A DNA stretch of 64,000 nt, from NCBI GenBank assembly GCA_963716215.1, contig OY970298.1, positions 186,001-250,000 of the forward strand, written 5' to 3'. Below are positions 57,262 through 64,000 of the stretch, piece by piece; position 1 is the first letter of the stretch, and each line of letters starts with the position of its first letter. The stretch is from JACVRW01 sp963716215 (lineage in GTDB: Bacteria > Actinomycetota > Thermoleophilia > Solirubrobacterales > Thermoleophilaceae). The notes under the pieces are model-generated. The model searched no databases, was not told the DNA's origin, and was given only the letters and a program-made list of their open reading frames with translations. The translations under genes and the position numbers were made by a program.

Positions 57262-57268
57262 GCGAGCG

Positions 57269-57706
57269 ATGAGGATCTCCGTCGCCGCCGACGAGCGCAC
57301 CGGCGTCGCGGACGCGGTGGTGGAGGAGCTGCGCCGGCGCGGCCACGAGCCACTGCTGCACGGCGCGCTGGCCGAGGACGAGCGCGACGACTGGGCCTGG
57401 AGCTCGGAGGCCGCCGCGCGTGACGTGGCCGAGGGCCGTGCCGATCAGGCCGTCGTGTGCTGCTGGACCGGCACGGGCGCGTCGATCGCCGCCAACAAGG
57501 TGCCCGGGGTCCGCGCCGCCCTCTGCGGCGACGCGCAGACCGCCTCCGGCGCGCGGCGCTGGAACGACGCGAACGTGCTGGCCCTGTCGCTGCGCACAAC
57601 CAGCCCGGCGCTGCTGGAGGAGATCCTGGACGGCTGGTTCCACGCCGGGCCGAGCGACGACGCCGAGGACCGTGCGAACGTCAGCCACCTCGACGAGATC
57701 GGCTAG
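57269..57706 (+). CDS. RpiB/LacAB-family sugar-phosphate isomerase
   Basis: The 145-residue protein has the RpiB fold: RISVAADERTGVADAVVEEL at the N-terminus. CCWTGTGASIAANKVPGVRAA is the motif that holds the enediolate (usually C-G-T-G-x-G), with T-G-T-G-A-S here. ARRWNDANVLALSLR is the helix that completes the active site. It probably isomerises ribose 5-phosphate or another aldose phosphate. Its own stop overlaps the convergent MFS stop in one CTAG. Confidence 0.87.
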   Translation: MRISVAADERTGVADAVVEELRRRGHEPLLHGALAEDERDDWAWSSEAAARDVAEGRADQAVVCCWTGTGASIAANKVPGVRAALCGDAQTASGARRWNDANVLALSLRTTSPALLEEILDGWFHAGPSDDAEDRANVSHLDEIG

Positions 57707-58914
57707 CGGGCCGGCTCCCGCTCCGGGTTCCGCACTCCCGGGAGGAACAGGAACACGAACGTCGCGGCGCCCAGGGCGCCGGCGATCCCGAGCGTCGTGC
57801 GGGCGCCGATCAGCGATGCGACGGGTCCCGTGATCGCGAACGAAACGGGCGTCAGCCCGATCGAGACGAACCAGTCGAGGCTCGACACCCGCCCCAGCAG
57901 CTCAGGCGGCACGAGCGTGTTCATCAGCGTGTTCCACACCACCATGGCGGCGGTCGACAGGCCGAACGCGACGAACGAGATCAGGCACATCTGCCACGCG
58001 GCGTCCGTGAAGGCGAAGCCGATGAAGAGCACGTCCCCCACGCACCAGGCGGACCACATGAACGTGATGTGGCGCCGCGGCAGCCCGATCCGGCCGAGCA
58101 GGATCGCGCCGAAGAACGAGCCGGCGCCGCCGGCCGCCAGCACCGCCCCGAACATCGCGGCCCCACCGTCCAGGTCGTTCCTGATGACGTACGGGAGCAG
58201 CACCTCGAAGGGCCCGAACGTGAACAGCAGGAACAGGGCGGCGCCCAGGAGCGTGCCCCAGAGCCATGCGTGCGCGCGCACGTAGGCGAAGCCCTCCTTC
58301 AGGTCCCGCCACATCGACTCGTGCTCCCCCTGCGGCGCGGGACGACGCCGGATCCCGACCACCGCGGCCGCCGAGACCAGGAACGTGATCGCGTCGATCA
58401 GAAAGGCCGTGCCGACCCCGAAGAGGGCGATCAACAGGCCACCCAGCGCGGGGCCGGCGAAGCGAATGCCCAGCGGCTCGAGCATCTCCCGCAGCGCGTT
58501 GGCCTGCAGCAGCTCCTCGCGCGGAACGACCTCGGGGACGATCGCCGTGAACGCGGGCGCGAACAGGGCCTCGCCGAAGCCGTACACCACCACCAGCGGG
58601 ATCAGGTGCCAGAGCTCGACGACCTCCAGGAGCGCCAGCGCCGCGATCGTGCCGATGGCAACAAAACGAACGACGTCGGCGATCACGAGCAGGCGGCGGC
58701 GCTCGAAGCGGTCGCTCAGCACCCCCGCCAGCAGCAGCCCGGCGACCTGCGGCAGCGTCCAGGCGAACCCGACGATCGCCAGGGCGCCGGGATCGTTGGA
58801 GAGGTCGTAGACGAGCCATGCGATCGCCACGAGGTAGATGCCGTCGCCCATCAGCGATACGGCCTGGCCGACCCACAGCAGCCTGAAGTCTCGGTGGCGC
58901 AGCGTACGCAGCAC
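57703..58914 (-). CDS. MFS transporter (MFS_3/enterobactin-exporter-like)
   Basis: The 403-residue protein has 12 predicted helices. RHRDFRLLWVGQAVSLMGDGI at the start and the loop LSDRFERRRLLVIADVVRF (motif A region) are typical of the EntS/MFS_3 group of exporters. Substrate unknown. I use GTG 58914 (M-LRTLRHRDF) because TAGCGT lies 7 bases before it; GTG 58923, three codons upstream, overlaps that hexamer. Confidence 0.88.
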   Translation of the reverse strand: MLRTLRHRDFRLLWVGQAVSLMGDGIYLVAIAWLVYDLSNDPGALAIVGFAWTLPQVAGLLLAGVLSDRFERRRLLVIADVVRFVAIGTIAALALLEVVELWHLIPLVVVYGFGEALFAPAFTAIVPEVVPREELLQANALREMLEPLGIRFAGPALGGLLIALFGVGTAFLIDAITFLVSAAAVVGIRRRPAPQGEHESMWRDLKEGFAYVRAHAWLWGTLLGAALFLLFTFGPFEVLLPYVIRNDLDGGAAMFGAVLAAGGAGSFFGAILLGRIGLPRRHITFMWSAWCVGDVLFIGFAFTDAAWQMCLISFVAFGLSTAAMVVWNTLMNTLVPPELLGRVSSLDWFVSIGLTPVSFAITGPVASLIGARTTLGIAGALGAATFVFLFLPGVRNPEREPAR

Positions 58915-58921
58915 CACGCTC

Positions 58922-58927
58922 ACGCTA
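58922..58927 (-). promoter_or_regulatory. -10-like element of the MFS gene
   Basis: TAGCGT on the minus strand, 7 bases before GTG 58914, in the 45-bp gap behind the cupredoxin gene. Confidence 0.45.
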
Positions 58928-58959
58928 CTTTGAGCGCCCGGCCTGCCGCCGGCCGCGCC

Positions 58960-59559
58960 TCAGCCGATCTTGAAGGACTTCTTCTGCGACGTCTTCTTGT
59001 CGAAGTCGTCGATAAGCGTGAGCGTGCCGGTGTACCCGCCCTGCTTCAGTCGCTTGACGACGAGGCTGTGCTTGCCGGCGTCGAGCCGCTTGCGCGTGAC
59101 CGTGCGCTTGCTCGCGCCCTTCAGCTTGTAGGTCACGGCGGCCGCCTCGTTGAGCTTGAAGCTGACCGTGACCCGCTTGCCCTTGGGCTTCGACTTGAAT
59201 CCCGAGACGGTCTTGCTCACGGCGTCCTCGCCGACCACGATCGTGCCCCGCATGAAGCTCTCGTGGGGCGTGCACAGGTACTGGTAGCGACCCGGCTTGG
59301 TGAAGGTCTTCTCGAACGTGGTGCCCTCGTCCTTGACGTCCGAGTCCCAGGACTCGGCCTGACCCGCCACCGAGGTGGTGCTGTGCCCACCGTTGGTGAA
59401 GGTCCAGACGACCTTGTCCCCGACCGCGACCTGCTGGCTCTTCGCCTTGAACTCGAAGTCGGCCGCGGACACGCTGAAGTCCAGGGCCATGGCCGGTGTG
59501 GCCGTGCCGAGCAGGAGCAGAACGGTGAGGGAGCCGAGGATCGGTCGGTGGAATCGCAT
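58960..59559 (-). CDS. Secreted plastocyanin-like cupredoxin with basic C-terminal domain
   Basis: The 199-residue protein has a Sec signal (FHRPILGSLTVLLLLG, cleavage after AMA). A plastocyanin-type domain (~residues 26-105) carries copper ligands His in NGGHSTTSV and C-TP-H-ESF-M. A second Lys-rich beta domain (~110-199, with repeats such as VTVSFKLNEAAAVTYKLKG) follows; it may bind anionic wall polymers or a partner. Not a lipoprotein, unlike the other two cupredoxins here. ATG 59559 is 8 bases from TAGGGT. Confidence 0.87.
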   Translation of the reverse strand: MRFHRPILGSLTVLLLLGTATPAMALDFSVSAADFEFKAKSQQVAVGDKVVWTFTNGGHSTTSVAGQAESWDSDVKDEGTTFEKTFTKPGRYQYLCTPHESFMRGTIVVGEDAVSKTVSGFKSKPKGKRVTVSFKLNEAAAVTYKLKGASKRTVTRKRLDAGKHSLVVKRLKQGGYTGTLTLIDDFDKKTSQKKSFKIG

Positions 59560-59567
59560 TGGCCGGA

Positions 59568-59573
59568 ACCCTA
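59568..59573 (-). promoter_or_regulatory. -10-like element of the secreted cupredoxin gene
   Basis: TAGGGT on the minus strand, 8 bases before ATG 59559, no Shine-Dalgarno sequence. Confidence 0.45.
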
Positions 59574-59607
59574 GACACACGGATCTGCCGATAGGTGCGG
59601 TTCTCCA

Positions 59608-59613
59608 TAGGAT
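59608..59613 (+). promoter_or_regulatory. -10-like element of the phosphotransferase gene
   Basis: TAGGAT, 9 bases before ATG 59623, no Shine-Dalgarno sequence. The hexamer equals that of trpB2. Confidence 0.4.
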
Positions 59614-59622
59614 CAGGCGCCA

Positions 59623-60696
59623 ATGGACTCGCCCGACGTAGTCGACACCGCGCACGACGCAGCCGAGCTCGAGCACGCTCCGCTGATCGTGCGCGAGCCG
59701 CTCGAGGCGTTCCTCGACGAGCACGGCATCGGCTCGGGCCCGCTCGCGGCCGAACGGATCGGCGAGGGCCATTCGAACTACACGTTCCTCGTCACCCGCG
59801 GCGGCGCCCGCGTGGTGCTGCGCCGCCCCCCGCGCCCCCCGCTGCCACCCTCGGCACACGACGTGCTGCGCGAGGCGCGCCTGCTGAGCGCGCTCGGGGG
59901 GACCCCGGTCCGGGTGCCCAGGGTGCTCGCCGCGAGCGACGACGAGGCCGTGCTCGGCGTGCCCTTCTACGTCATGGAGGAGATGGACGGCAGCGTCATC
60001 ACCACCGACATCCCCGCCGCGCTGGACAGCGCGGCGCACCGCCGGGCGCTCTCCGAGGAGCTGGTCGACGGGCTCGTGGAGATCCATGCCGTGGACTGGC
60101 GCGCATGCGGCCTGGAGGGCTACGGCAAGCCGACCGGGTACCTCGAGCGCCAGCTGCGCCGCTTCAACGGCCTCTGGGAGTTCAACAAGACGCGCGAGCT
60201 GCCGGTGGTCGACGAGGTCGGCGGGTGGCTGGCGGACAACCTGCCGGAGTCGCCCGAGTCCACGATCGTCCACGGCGACTACCGGCTCGGCAACGTGATG
60301 GTCGCCGACACCGCGCCCGCCCAGCTGGTGGCGATCTTCGACTGGGAGCTCTCCACGATCGGCGACCCGCTCGCGGACGTCGGCTACCTCACCGTCACCT
60401 GGGCGGAGCCCGACGACCCCGCCGACATGTCGTTCTCGAGCCTGTCGGCAGCCACGCGCCAAGCCGGCTTCCTGACCCGCGACGAGCTGACCGCGCGCTA
60501 CGAGGAGCGCAGCGGCCGCTCCGTCTCGGCGCTGAACTGGTACCAGGCACTGGCGCTCTGGAAGGCGGCCGTGTTCATGGAGGGCAACTACAAGCGCTTC
60601 ACCATGGGCGCGTCCGACGATCAGTACCTGGCGCTGTTCGACGAGGGCGTGCCCGCGCTGGCGGAGAAGGCGCGGGAGGTCGCGCAGGCTCGATGA
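59623..60696 (+). CDS. Phosphotransferase family protein (APH/choline-kinase fold)
   Basis: The 357-residue kinase-fold protein has the nucleotide loop RIGEGHSNYTFLV (~45-57), a Lys/Arg-rich beta strand (RVVLRRPPRPPLP), the catalytic loop VHGDYRLGNVMV (~222-233) and metal motif FDWELSTIGDPLADVGYL. This subclass is often found beside acyl-CoA dehydrogenases and may phosphorylate hydroxy-acyl substrates; here it is followed by HAD genes instead. It overlaps the next gene by 4 bp (ATGA). Confidence 0.87.
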   Translation: MDSPDVVDTAHDAAELEHAPLIVREPLEAFLDEHGIGSGPLAAERIGEGHSNYTFLVTRGGARVVLRRPPRPPLPPSAHDVLREARLLSALGGTPVRVPRVLAASDDEAVLGVPFYVMEEMDGSVITTDIPAALDSAAHRRALSEELVDGLVEIHAVDWRACGLEGYGKPTGYLERQLRRFNGLWEFNKTRELPVVDEVGGWLADNLPESPESTIVHGDYRLGNVMVADTAPAQLVAIFDWELSTIGDPLADVGYLTVTWAEPDDPADMSFSSLSAATRQAGFLTRDELTARYEERSGRSVSALNWYQALALWKAAVFMEGNYKRFTMGASDDQYLALFDEGVPALAEKAREVAQAR

Positions 60697-61298
60697 AGGG
60701 CCTGCTGCTCGACTTCGGAGGCGTCCTCACCACCAACGTCTTCGACTCGTTCCGCGACTTCAGCGTTGCCGAGGGCCTCGACCCCGACGCGGTCAAACGG
60801 CTGTTCCGCGAGCAGCCGCAGGCGCGCGAGCTGGTGCGCGGGCTCGAGACCGGGTCGCTCACCGAGGACGAGTTCGGGGAGCGCTTCGGAGAGCTGCTCG
60901 AGATCGGCGACCGCGCCGGGCTGGTCGACCGCATGTTCGGCGGCCTGCGCGAGGACGACCGGATGCTCGACGCCGTGCGCCGGGCGCGCGCCGCCGGGAT
61001 CCGCACCGGGCTGGTGTCGAACTCGATGGGCTCCGGGCGCTACGACCGAGCCACCTTTCCCGAGCTGTTCGACGGCGTGGTGATCTCCGGCGACGTGGGC
61101 ATGCACAAGCCCCAGCCCGAGATCTTCCTGCTGGGCGCCGAGCGCGCCGGCGTGGCGCCGGAGGAGTGCGTGTTCGTGGACGACCTGCGTGAGAACTGCG
61201 ACGGCGCCGAGGCCGTGGGGATGACCGCCGTGCTGCACCGCGGCGCCGAGACCACGCTGCCGGAGCTCGAGCGGCTGCTGGGAGTGGAGCTCGGCTGA
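60693..61298 (+). CDS. HAD-superfamily hydrolase
   Basis: The 201-residue HAD enzyme shows motif I LLLDFGGVLTTN: the nucleophile Asp is present but the acid/base Asp two residues later is Gly, as in epoxide-hydrolase N-terminal-like and DUF-type HADs. Motif II is GLVSNS, motif III Lys in MHKPQPEIF and motif IV VFVDDLRENCDGA. A helical cap lies at ~20-90. Probably a phosphatase or dehalogenase of unknown substrate. Coupled to the kinase upstream and to a second HAD gene downstream. Confidence 0.85.
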   Translation: MKGLLLDFGGVLTTNVFDSFRDFSVAEGLDPDAVKRLFREQPQARELVRGLETGSLTEDEFGERFGELLEIGDRAGLVDRMFGGLREDDRMLDAVRRARAAGIRTGLVSNSMGSGRYDRATFPELFDGVVISGDVGMHKPQPEIFLLGAERAGVAPEECVFVDDLRENCDGAEAVGMTAVLHRGAETTLPELERLLGVELG

Positions 61299-61963
61299 TG
61301 CTGCTCGTGCTCTGGGACGTCGACGGCACGCTCGTGCGGACCGCCGGCCACGGTCGCGTCGCCTTCGAGGAGGCCTTCCAGACCGTCGTCGGGCGTGTGC
61401 CCGAGCCGGTCGACTACGCCGGGCGCACCGACAAGCAGATCGCGCTGATCATGCTCGCCGGCGAGGACCAGCACCTGGCGCGCGTGCTCGAGGAGCTGGA
61501 GGGTGCTCTCGAGCTGCGCAAGGAGGCGCTACGGGCCGAGGGCTGGGCCTACGACGGCGTGCCCGAGGTGCTGGAGGCACTCCACGGGCGCGACGACGTG
61601 ATCCAGTCGCTCCTGACCGGCAACATCAAGGCCAACGCCGTGATCAAGGTGAGCGCGTTCGGACTCGACCGCTGGCTCGACTTGGACGTCGGCGCGTACG
61701 GGTCGGACCCGCACGAGGAGCGCTCCGACCTCGTGGCCGTGGCGCGCGAGCGGGCGGCCGCCAAGTACGGCGAGCCGACCGGCGCCGTGCTGGTGGGCGA
61801 CACGCCGCTCGACGTGCGTGCGGCGCGAGAGGCGGGCGCCCGCGCCGTGGCGGTGGCCACGGGCTTCGCGGACCCGGAGCTGCTCCGGGCCTCTGAGCCC
61901 GACGCCTACCTGGAGGACTTCACCGACACGGCCGCGGCAGTGGCCGCGATCACTTCCACTTGA
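61298..61963 (+). CDS. HAD-superfamily phosphatase (phosphoglycolate-phosphatase-like)
   Basis: The 221-residue HAD protein has complete motifs: I VLWDVDGTLV (DxD), II SLLTGN, III Lys in GNIKANAVIK or later, and IV VLVGDTPLDVRAA. The helical cap lies at ~15-85 and contains GRTDKQIAL, seen in phosphoglycolate-phosphatase-like enzymes. It starts at ATG 61298, overlapping the previous stop by one base. The last 14 bp overlap the convergent thioredoxin-like gene. Confidence 0.87.
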   Translation: MLLVLWDVDGTLVRTAGHGRVAFEEAFQTVVGRVPEPVDYAGRTDKQIALIMLAGEDQHLARVLEELEGALELRKEALRAEGWAYDGVPEVLEALHGRDDVIQSLLTGNIKANAVIKVSAFGLDRWLDLDVGAYGSDPHEERSDLVAVARERAAAKYGEPTGAVLVGDTPLDVRAAREAGARAVAVATGFADPELLRASEPDAYLEDFTDTAAAVAAITST

Positions 61964-62453
61964 CGCTGCAGCCCACCGGCTCCGTCTCCGCCCGCGCCGG
62001 CTGCTCGCCAGCCAGCACCGCGTCCAGCGCCTCGCGCAGCCAAGCGGCCCCCTGCCGCGCGTCCCGATGGTCGGCATCCGGCGCGCCCCGGTAGCGCAGC
62101 CGTCGATCGGCATCGAGGACGAACACGTCGGGCGTGGTCTGCGCGCCGTATGCCCGCGCGACCTCCTGGCTCTCGTCGCGCAGGTACGGGTGAGGCCAGC
62201 CGCCGTCGGCGTCGACCCGCTCCTTCATCGCGTCGAACGAGTCCCCCGGATAGCGCTCCGCATCGTTGGGGTTGACGGCGAGGAAGGTGACGTTGTCGTA
62301 GTCGCGGGCCACGTCGAGCAGCCGGTCGTGCCAGCCGAGCGCGTAGGGACAGTGGTTGCAGGTGAAGACCACCACGGTGGGGCCCTCGGGGCCGTGCTCC
62401 TGGCCGGACGTGTCCGGCAACGAGAACTCGGGCGCCTGGTCACCGACGTTCAT
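61950..62453 (-). CDS. Thioredoxin-fold (AhpC/TSA-like) redox protein
   Basis: The 167-residue protein starts NVGDQAPEFSLPDTSG and carries the active site FTCNHCPYALGW (CxxC, ~residues 32-35), followed by VTFLAVNPNDAERYPGDSFD and the cis-Pro segment QTTPDVFVLD. This is the thiol-disulfide/peroxiredoxin-like group. No signal peptide, so cytoplasmic. It overlaps the upstream thioredoxin-like gene by 14 bp, suggesting a linked redox function. Confidence 0.87.
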   Translation of the reverse strand: MNVGDQAPEFSLPDTSGQEHGPEGPTVVVFTCNHCPYALGWHDRLLDVARDYDNVTFLAVNPNDAERYPGDSFDAMKERVDADGGWPHPYLRDESQEVARAYGAQTTPDVFVLDADRRLRYRGAPDADHRDARQGAAWLREALDAVLAGEQPARAETEPVGCSVKWK

Positions 62454-62760
62454 TGATCCTCCTCACGGCCTCGCGCAGGTCCTCTGGGTCCGGTGTGGCC
62501 GAGACGCTCCCGTCGCGCAGGCGATAGATGCGGCAGGTGAGCGAGAACGGCTCCTGCTCAGCCGGCGGGAACGCGTCGGCGCCGTCGATGCGGATCGTCG
62601 GCGAGCCCGGGAAGCGCTCCCTGTGCGCCTGCTCGTCGCTCCCCACCTCCACCAGCTCGACCTCGGTGTCCACGCCCTCTTCGCGCAGCACTCTGGTCAG
62701 ATCCTCGAGCGTCTCGGGGTGCGAGGGGCAGCCCTCCCACCACAGCAGCTCAACCTTCAC
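62440..62760 (-). CDS. Small thioredoxin-like protein
   Basis: The 106-residue protein starts KVELLWWEGCPSHPETL at GTG 62760: a thioredoxin-fold beginning with a single Cys (C-P-S-H, ~residue 11) rather than CxxC. The cis-Pro region is FPGSPTIRIDGADAFP, and a second Cys sits in FSLTCRIYR. It overlaps the cyclophilin gene (11 bp) and the downstream redox gene (14 bp). Similar small proteins accompany mercury or organomercurial genes in other genomes, but none are here. Confidence 0.78.
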   Translation of the reverse strand: MKVELLWWEGCPSHPETLEDLTRVLREEGVDTEVELVEVGSDEQAHRERFPGSPTIRIDGADAFPPAEQEPFSLTCRIYRLRDGSVSATPDPEDLREAVRRINERR

Positions 62761-63211
62761 CGACCTCCATCCGCTCGATGACGGCGTCATTGACCGGCCG
62801 GTCCTGGGCGCCGGTCTCGGCACCCTCGATCGCGTCGACGGCCTCCATTCCAGCGGTCACGCGGCCGAACACGGTGTGCTTGCCGTCGAGCCATGGTGCG
62901 GCCTCGGTGGTCACGATGAAGAACTGGCTGCCGTTTGTGTCGGGGCCGCGGTTGGCCATCGCCAGCGCCCCGCGCACGATCTTGTTGTCGTTGATCTCGT
63001 CCTCGAACTCGTACCCCGGACCGCCGGTGCCGGTGCCCTGCGGGCAGCCGCCCTGGATCATGAAGTCGCGGATCACGCGGTGGAAGACCAGCCCGTCGTA
63101 GTAGCCGTCGCGTGACAGCTTCACGAAGTTGTCGACGGTCTTGGGTGCGTCCTCCTCGAACAGCTCGAGCTCGATCGGACCGTGGTTCGTGTGCATCGTT
63201 GCCTGGCTCAT
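62750..63211 (-). CDS. Cyclophilin-type peptidyl-prolyl cis-trans isomerase
   Basis: The 153-residue protein catalyses proline isomerisation during folding. Active-site blocks: GLVFHRVIRDFMIQGG (catalytic Arg and Phe), GALAMANRGPDTNGSQFFI and WLDGKHTVFGRV. No signal peptide, so cytoplasmic. The ATG at 63211 lies in an ATGA overlap with the helicase stop and has GGAGGAG about 12 bases upstream; a second Met (MHTNHGPIELEL) five codons later is possible. Confidence 0.93.
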   Translation of the reverse strand: MSQATMHTNHGPIELELFEEDAPKTVDNFVKLSRDGYYDGLVFHRVIRDFMIQGGCPQGTGTGGPGYEFEDEINDNKIVRGALAMANRGPDTNGSQFFIVTTEAAPWLDGKHTVFGRVTAGMEAVDAIEGAETGAQDRPVNDAVIERMEVGEG

Positions 63212-64000
63212 CTTCTTGATGTCTCCTCCAGTTGGAGTTCGACTCCTCGGACGGTCTTACCCGAAACAAGCTCCACAACCTGTCCGGCGCGCTCGGTGGG
63301 CACCTCGACGAAGCTGAAGCGCTCCAGCACGCGCACGTTGCGCACGTCGTCGTTCTCCAGGCGCGTGTTGTCCACGACCGCGCGCACGATGTCAGCGGGC
63401 TCGATGCCCTGTCCGCGTCCGGCGCCGACCACGAGCTTCGAATAGGGGACGCCCTGGCGCTCGTGGGGCTTCGTGTGTCGCGGTCGACGTGTCTCGCGCT
63501 CCCTTGGCTTGCGCTCGCGGGGCTTGCGCTCCGGCGTGCCGTTGCCGGCCGGCTGCCACTGCTCGATCTCGGTCTTGGCGTGGCGCTCGATCGCCTCGAG
63601 CTCGCGGCGCTGCTTGGGGGTGATCAGCGTGATCGCGCGGCCGCTCTCACCGGCGCGGCCGGTGCGCCCGATGCGGTGCACGTAGACATCCGGTGAGTTG
63701 GGGATGTCGTAGTTCACGACGTGGCTGACGCCGGTGATATCCAGCCCGCGCGCCGCGACGTCGGTGGCCACGAGCAGGCGCTCGCGCCCGCCCTTGAAGG
63801 CGATCATCACGCCGTCGCGCTGGCCCTGGGACATGTCGCCGTGGAGGGCCCGCACGCGCACGCCCGCGTCGCCGAGCCGGCGCGCAAGGCGATCCACGCC
63901 GATCTTGGTGCGCGCGAACACGATCGCCTGCTCGGGGCGCTCTGCCTTGATCACGTCGACGAGCTTCTCCACCTTCTCGCGGTCGGCCACCTCGACGTAG
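63208..64000 (-). CDS. DEAD-box RNA helicase, C-terminal part (cut by window edge)
   Basis: The reading frame is open to the end of the window; only the C-terminal ~264 residues are visible. The second RecA domain shows AIVFARTKIGVDRLARRL (motif IV), LVATDVAARGLDI (motif V) and HRIGRTGRAGESG (motif VI). A basic Arg/Lys-rich linker (RKPRERKPRERETRRPRH) leads to a DbpA-type RNA-binding domain (~180-260, VPYSKLVVGAGRGQGIEPAD). This is the DeaD/CsdA architecture, acting in ribosome assembly and RNA turnover. It is coupled to the cyclophilin gene by ATGA. Confidence 0.92.
   Translation of the reverse strand, partial: YVEVADREKVEKLVDVIKAERPEQAIVFARTKIGVDRLARRLGDAGVRVRALHGDMSQGQRDGVMIAFKGGRERLLVATDVAARGLDITGVSHVVNYDIPNSPDVYVHRIGRTGRAGESGRAITLITPKQRRELEAIERHAKTEIEQWQPAGNGTPERKPRERKPRERETRRPRHTKPHERQGVPYSKLVVGAGRGQGIEPADIVRAVVDNTRLENDDVRNVRVLERFSFVEVPTERAGQVVELVSGKTVRGVELQLEETSRR

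Overview
The window reads as chromosomal DNA of a very GC-rich actinobacterium. The gene families, the codon use and the many mRNAs that appear to start at the start codon fit the Thermoleophilia (Solirubrobacter/Conexibacter-like). That placement is inference from gene content; there is no rRNA or marker phylogeny here. Genes are densely packed, often with 1-4 bp ATGA/GTGA overlaps, and no stretch longer than about 300 bp lacks a gene. I see no insertion sequence, prophage or CRISPR array.

Layout. 1-2.9 kb: two secreted or anchored surface proteins, a fusion of a sigma-region-4-like DNA-binding domain to an extracytoplasmic L,D-transpeptidase, and tRNA-Ser(TGA). 2.9-6.9 kb: FAD oxidoreductase, serS, a divergent cytochrome c/cupredoxin pair and an RsbW-like anti-sigma kinase. 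7.0-14.4 kb: a metal (probably nickel) island with a secreted DUF4331 protein, an anchored TPR protein, a NicO/RcnA-type transporter with a His-rich loop, a Nur-like Fur regulator and a CbiM-PDGLE-CbiQ-CbiO ECF importer. 14.9-29.6 kb: a complete 14-gene nuoA-N operon (respiratory complex I). 29.7-31.6 kb: acyl-CoA ligase and a cupin. 31.7-38.3 kb: a Tat-lipoprotein sulfatase-fold enzyme with a Thr nucleophile, a catalytically degenerate paralogue and a DHA2 exporter, facing a PHP-phosphoesterase/APS-kinase fusion and a GlsB-type membrane protein. 38.3-42.8 kb: proline catabolism (P5C dehydrogenase, proline dehydrogenase), divergent from a PhoD-like phosphatase. 42.9-49.4 kb: secreted protein, tandem ThyX-like protein, rpe, TrpB2 and a glycosyltransferase, with a 40-bp direct repeat after rpe. 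49.3-53.4 kb: minus-strand genes for CapA-like, membrane, CBS and flippase-like proteins. 53.5-64 kb: methyltransferase, an ECF sigma/anti-sigma/cupredoxin unit, Fpg, RpiB-like, MFS, a second cupredoxin, a kinase and two HAD enzymes, two thioredoxin-like proteins, cyclophilin and the C-terminal part of a DEAD-box helicase cut by the window edge.

The most consistent regulatory signal is a -10-like TAnnnT hexamer 6-9 bp (most often exactly 7 bp) before the start codon, without a Shine-Dalgarno sequence, at well over a dozen transcription-unit heads. At three divergent gene pairs two such hexamers on opposite strands share the same central TA step (AnnnTAnnnT), and the start codons are only 23-24 bp apart. 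A fourth pair has a variant. This bidirectional leaderless arrangement, the PHP-CysC fusion, the sulfatase/pseudo-sulfatase pair and the HTH-L,D-transpeptidase fusion are the strongest leads for new biology.
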